In this document: in pieces, positions 61,008 to 64,000 of the stretch
Numbering within the stretch: position 1 is the stretch's first letter
Layout: each line of letters begins with the position of its first letter
Assembly (NCBI RefSeq): GCF_000959525.1
Contig: NZ_CP009831.1
Location: 1,798,001-1,862,000, forward strand
Source: Burkholderia multivorans ATCC BAA-247
GTDB taxonomy: Bacteria > Pseudomonadota > Gammaproteobacteria > Burkholderiales > Burkholderiaceae
Direction: 5' to 3'
Length of the DNA stretch: 64,000 bases
Translations under genes and position numbers: made by a program
Notes under the pieces: model-generated
Seen by the model: the letters and a program-made list of their open reading frames with translations, nothing else
What the model was told of the DNA's origin: nothing
The model's database searches: none

Positions 61008-63193
61008 TGCGCGACGCCCGGTGTACGCACGTCGGCGCCGGCGCCGGCCGTGCCGTCGTCCGGCGGGTTCTTCACCCAGCCGACCGTATGCAGCTGCACG
61101 TCCTCCTCGATCTCCTGATACGACAGCACCGGAAGATCGGGCAGCATCGGCTGCAGGATCGTCTTCACGTAGCGCCGCGCGCCGAGCGCGACCATCACGG
61201 CGAGCCGCGCGGCGCCGTGCGCGCCGCTCGCGTGCGCCGATTGCACGATCGCGCGCACCTGCTCGCCGATGTCCTGCTTCACGGCACTCGACAGCGCAAG
61301 GAAATTGCCCTGCTTCGTACGCATCACCGCGTTCTCGATGCGCTCCTGCAGGTTCTGCTCGAACAGCACGACGCGCAGCTGGCGCGCGGCGCCCGCGTGG
61401 CGGTCGGTGATCATCCGGCGCAGGTCGACGCGGACGAGTTCGACGAGCGCGATCACGTCGTCGGGCTCGTTCGGCGCCCACGTGATCAGGCTTTCGAAGA
61501 TCACGCGCAGATTGCGGATCGGCACCTGCTCGGCCAGCAGCCGGCGCAGCACCTCGGTCACGCGCTGCAGCGGCACGAGCCGCGTCAGCTCGCCGACAAG
61601 CTCCGGGTGATCGCGCCGCACCAGATGCACGAGCGCCTGCGTCTCCTGGATGCCGAGCAGTTCGTCAGCGTGCCCGCGCACGATCTGCTCGACGTGCGCG
61701 GCGAGCGCCGCCTCGCTCGTCAGCCACTTGCCGTCCGGCGGCGCGCCGTCCGGCTTGACCCACAGTGCCGTCGCGAACGGGCCGAACGCTTCGGCCGGCT
61801 GACGCTCCGCGCGCTCGGGCAGCGGCGCGACGCCGTCCCACAGCAGCCAGCCCGGCTTCAGTGCACCGTGCGCGGCGAGCACGTCCTGCAGATAGATGCG
61901 GTACGTGCCGTTCGGCGCGCGCTCGTCGTCGTTCAGCGTGATGCGCGGGAACACCGTGCCGATGTCCGCGTCGACGCGCGCCTTCGCGTTCGACAGCGCG
62001 GCCTGCAGCTGCGCGAGGTTCAGCGCGCTGCGCAGATCGTCGGCCAGCGACACCGCGATCAGCGACGTGACGCCCGCCGCGTGCGACACCTTCGCCGGCT
62101 GCCCGTCGTCGGCCGCGCCGACGCGTCCGGCCACGTGGATCAGGTTGAAGCTCGGTGCGGTCGTCCTGCGCTTGAGCTGCGTCAGCGCGAACGCGCCGAG
62201 CGCCACCGCGATCAGTGCGAACGACCATTTCGGGAAACCGGGCACGACGAGGAAGCCGGCCAGCACGAGCGCCGCGATCAGCAGCGCGCGCGGATGCGCG
62301 CCGAGCTGTTCGCCCAGCTGCTCGCCGAGCTGGCGCTGCCGCGCGTCGCGCGTCGCGACGCGCGTGGTCACGATACCGGCCGCGATCGACACGAGCAGCG
62401 ACGGAATCTGCGACGCCATGCCGTCGCCGACCGTCAGGATCGCGTAGCGCTGCAGCGCGGTGCCGATGTCCATGCCGTGCATCAGCGTGCCGACCGCGAT
62501 GCCCGCGACGATGTTGATGAACGCGATCACGAGGCCGGCGATCGCGTCGCCCTTCACGAACTTCATCGCGCCGTCCATCGCGCCGTGCATCTGCGATTCC
62601 TGCTCGAGCTTCTCGCGGCGCTCGCGCGCTTCGTCCGCGCTGATGATGCCGGCGCGCAGATCCGCGTCGATGCTCATCTGCTTGCCCGGCATCGCGTCGA
62701 GCGAAAAGCGCGCGCCGACCTCGGCCACGCGCTCCGAGCCTTTCGCGATCACGATGAACTGCACGACGGCGATCACGAGAAACACGACACCGCCGACGAC
62801 GACGTTGTTGCCGACCACGAGCCGCCCGAACGCGTCGATCACGTGACCGGCGTTCGCGTGCAGCAGGATCAGCTTGCACGACGCGATGTTCAGCGCGAGC
62901 CGGAACAGCGTCGTAAACAGCAGCAGCGCGGGAAACGACGAGAAGCTGACCGCCGACGGCACGTAGGTCGACACCGTCAGCAGTACGACGCTTGCGGCCA
63001 GGTTCAGCGAGATCATCCCGTCGAGCGCGGCCTGCGGCAACGGCAGGATGAACAGCGCGACGACCGCGACGATGAAGGCGGCCAGAAACAGATCGGCGCG
63101 CGGCGAGGCGCCGATCCGGCGATGTCCGGACACGCCGCGGCCGACGGAAAACATCCGCTGCCAGTCGCGGGGAAGCGCCTTCGGTTCTGCCAT
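61004..63193 (-). CDS. sctV: T3SS major export apparatus protein SctV
   Basis: This 729-residue FlhA/YscV-family protein has seven to eight N-terminal membrane helices. SKGSERVAEVGARFSLDAMPGKQMSIDADLRAG and EGDPHIKS-like linker equivalents follow. The cytoplasmic domain contains RILLQ-like DIGTVFPRITLNDDER and the C-terminal LPVLSYQEIEEDVQLHTVGWV. It forms the nonameric ring above the gate. It is the first gene of the minus-strand operon. The spaced dyad at 63310-63357 lies upstream. Confidence 0.95.
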   Translation of the reverse strand: MAEPKALPRDWQRMFSVGRGVSGHRRIGASPRADLFLAAFIVAVVALFILPLPQAALDGMISLNLAASVVLLTVSTYVPSAVSFSSFPALLLFTTLFRLALNIASCKLILLHANAGHVIDAFGRLVVGNNVVVGGVVFLVIAVVQFIVIAKGSERVAEVGARFSLDAMPGKQMSIDADLRAGIISADEARERREKLEQESQMHGAMDGAMKFVKGDAIAGLVIAFINIVAGIAVGTLMHGMDIGTALQRYAILTVGDGMASQIPSLLVSIAAGIVTTRVATRDARQRQLGEQLGEQLGAHPRALLIAALVLAGFLVVPGFPKWSFALIAVALGAFALTQLKRRTTAPSFNLIHVAGRVGAADDGQPAKVSHAAGVTSLIAVSLADDLRSALNLAQLQAALSNAKARVDADIGTVFPRITLNDDERAPNGTYRIYLQDVLAAHGALKPGWLLWDGVAPLPERAERQPAEAFGPFATALWVKPDGAPPDGKWLTSEAALAAHVEQIVRGHADELLGIQETQALVHLVRRDHPELVGELTRLVPLQRVTEVLRRLLAEQVPIRNLRVIFESLITWAPNEPDDVIALVELVRVDLRRMITDRHAGAARQLRVVLFEQNLQERIENAVMRTKQGNFLALSSAVKQDIGEQVRAIVQSAHASGAHGAARLAVMVALGARRYVKTILQPMLPDLPVLSYQEIEEDVQLHTVGWVKNPPDDGTAGAGADVRTPGVAQ

Positions 63194-63309
63194 CGTGCCG
63201 TCGTCCTGTCGTTATGGGCGGCAGGCGCGGGCAATCGCAGCCCCCGCCTGCGCGGTGCATCGAATGCGACGAGTGTAGCGACGGGAAAAGGGGGAAAAAC
63301 GGGCGCGCC

Positions 63310-63363
63310 TCGTAGCGCGCGGGCGGCAGGCCGAATCGTCTGAAGGTACGACTACGAAACGCC
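63310..63363. promoter_or_regulatory. Spaced dyad TCGTAG-N36-CTACGA upstream of sctV
   Basis: TCGTAG (63310-63315) and CTACGA (63352-63357) have almost the same spacing as the pair before the giant gene (N35). The right arm runs on as CTACGAAACGCC to 63363, identical to 35935-35946. The left edge lies 117 bases before the sctV start. Confidence 0.55.
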
Positions 63364-63477
63364 GCGGCGCGAAGTCGGACGGCGCCGCGGAACCGCTTCC
63401 ATCGCGCCGCGCGGCGCGGCGGGCCGCGGCGGGCCGCGGCGGCCCGGTGCGGGAGGGCGCGGCGCGTCAGCGCCGGC

Positions 63478-64000
63478 TCACGAAGACAGCCGGCGCGCCG
63501 CGAGGTACGCGAGCTGCGCGCGATTTTGCACGTTGAACAGTTTTTCGAGCGAGCGGATGTGATGGCCGACCTTGTGCAGCGACGTGCGCAGCGCGCTCGC
63601 GATCTCCTGGTCGGACAACCCGTGCACGAGCCGTTCGAGCACCTGCTGCTGCTCGTCGCCGAGCGCGAAGCCGCGCATGCGCGCGACGCGCGCTTCGAGA
63701 AACGGCAGCGCGATGCGATGCACGGCGAGACTCACCGCCAGCGCGCCGCCGATCACGCGATCGTCGATCCAGTCGGTGCCGTGCGTCTCGGACGTCAGGT
63801 TCACGGCGACGCGCAGATCGAGCCGCGGCGCCGACAGGCTGAAGATCACGCCGCTGTTCATTGCGTGCGCACGCAAGTGACCGGCGAGTGCGAGCACCTT
63901 GCGATCGCCGCCGCGCTGCGCGGCCGCCTCGATCTCGTCGAGCCGCCACGCGACCGGAAAGCCGCTTTGCCGCACCTGCGCGAAACGCGGATCGCTTTCG
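63478..64000 (-). CDS. LuxR-type helix-turn-helix regulator (5' end beyond window)
   Basis: The minus-strand frame is open to the right edge (ESDPRFAQVRQSGFP precedes a possible GTG at 63975), so the gene continues outside. The last 65 residues form a LuxR domain: LGDEQQQVLERLVHGLSDQEIASALRTSLHKVGHHIRSLEKLFNVQ. The visible upstream part is a mixed alpha/beta segment of unknown kind (VIFSLSAPRLDLRVAVNLTS). It is upstream of sctV and co-oriented, so it is a plausible T3SS regulator. Confidence 0.82.
   Translation of the reverse strand, partial: ESDPRFAQVRQSGFPVAWRLDEIEAAAQRGGDRKVLALAGHLRAHAMNSGVIFSLSAPRLDLRVAVNLTSETHGTDWIDDRVIGGALAVSLAVHRIALPFLEARVARMRGFALGDEQQQVLERLVHGLSDQEIASALRTSLHKVGHHIRSLEKLFNVQNRAQLAYLAARRLSS

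Overview
The window is GC-rich DNA with long strictly GC3-biased genes and Shine-Dalgarno starts. It reads as a secondary-replicon segment of a beta-proteobacterium, most likely Burkholderia (cepacia-complex-like). That assignment rests on protein character, not on a database search.

Layout. (1) 1-1453: the end of an S9-type peptidase, a MocA-like molybdenum-cofactor nucleotidyltransferase and a small Pro-rich protein. (2) 1534-9645, minus strand: a sugar/sugar-alcohol catabolic operon made of an AraC regulator, a CUT2 ABC importer (binding protein, double ATPase, permease), a zinc polyol dehydrogenase, an FGGY kinase and an SDR dehydrogenase. (3) 10012-14415: a PanE-like reductase, a Cache chemoreceptor, a NarL/LuxR response regulator preceded by a long dyad, and a conserved hypothetical protein. 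(4) 14546-27979: a candidate little-described surface-matrix system. A sigma54 enhancer-binding protein and five exported, partly Gly/Ser/Ala-rich proteins lie on the minus strand. UDP-xylose synthase, GalE, UDP-glucose dehydrogenase and a GT2-GH26 fusion synthase lie on the plus strand. Between them an inverted, duplicated control module carries two sigma54 promoters, two matching upstream dyads, two similar small leader ORFs and a central FNR/CRP-like box. (5) 28060-31846: an AraC regulator divergent from a two-gene molybdenum hydroxylase (IorA/IorB-like). (6) 32468-64000: a type III secretion locus. sctQ, sctR and a lytic transglycosylase lie on the plus strand, followed by a 3959-residue protein with two HExxH modules and a C-terminal LysM. 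On the minus strand a compact run reads sctV-S-C-D-small ORF-I-J-K-L-N-O-T-U, with an asparagine-synthetase-like gene after sctU and a LuxR-type regulator upstream of sctV.

How it works together. UDP-glucose dehydrogenase and UDP-xylose synthase can supply UDP-GlcA and UDP-Xyl, and GalE can epimerise UDP-hexoses. The membrane GT2 could polymerise a glycan that its own GH26 domain trims. The divergent exported proteins may be protein partners of the matrix, and the sigma54 activator is the obvious candidate regulator of both arms. In the T3SS, SctU has lost the NPTH autocleavage motif and no SctP ruler, translocators or gatekeeper are visible here, so substrate switching may be unusual. The sctV promoter region and the giant-gene promoter region share a spaced dyad (TCGTAG-N35/36-CTACGA), suggesting common regulation.
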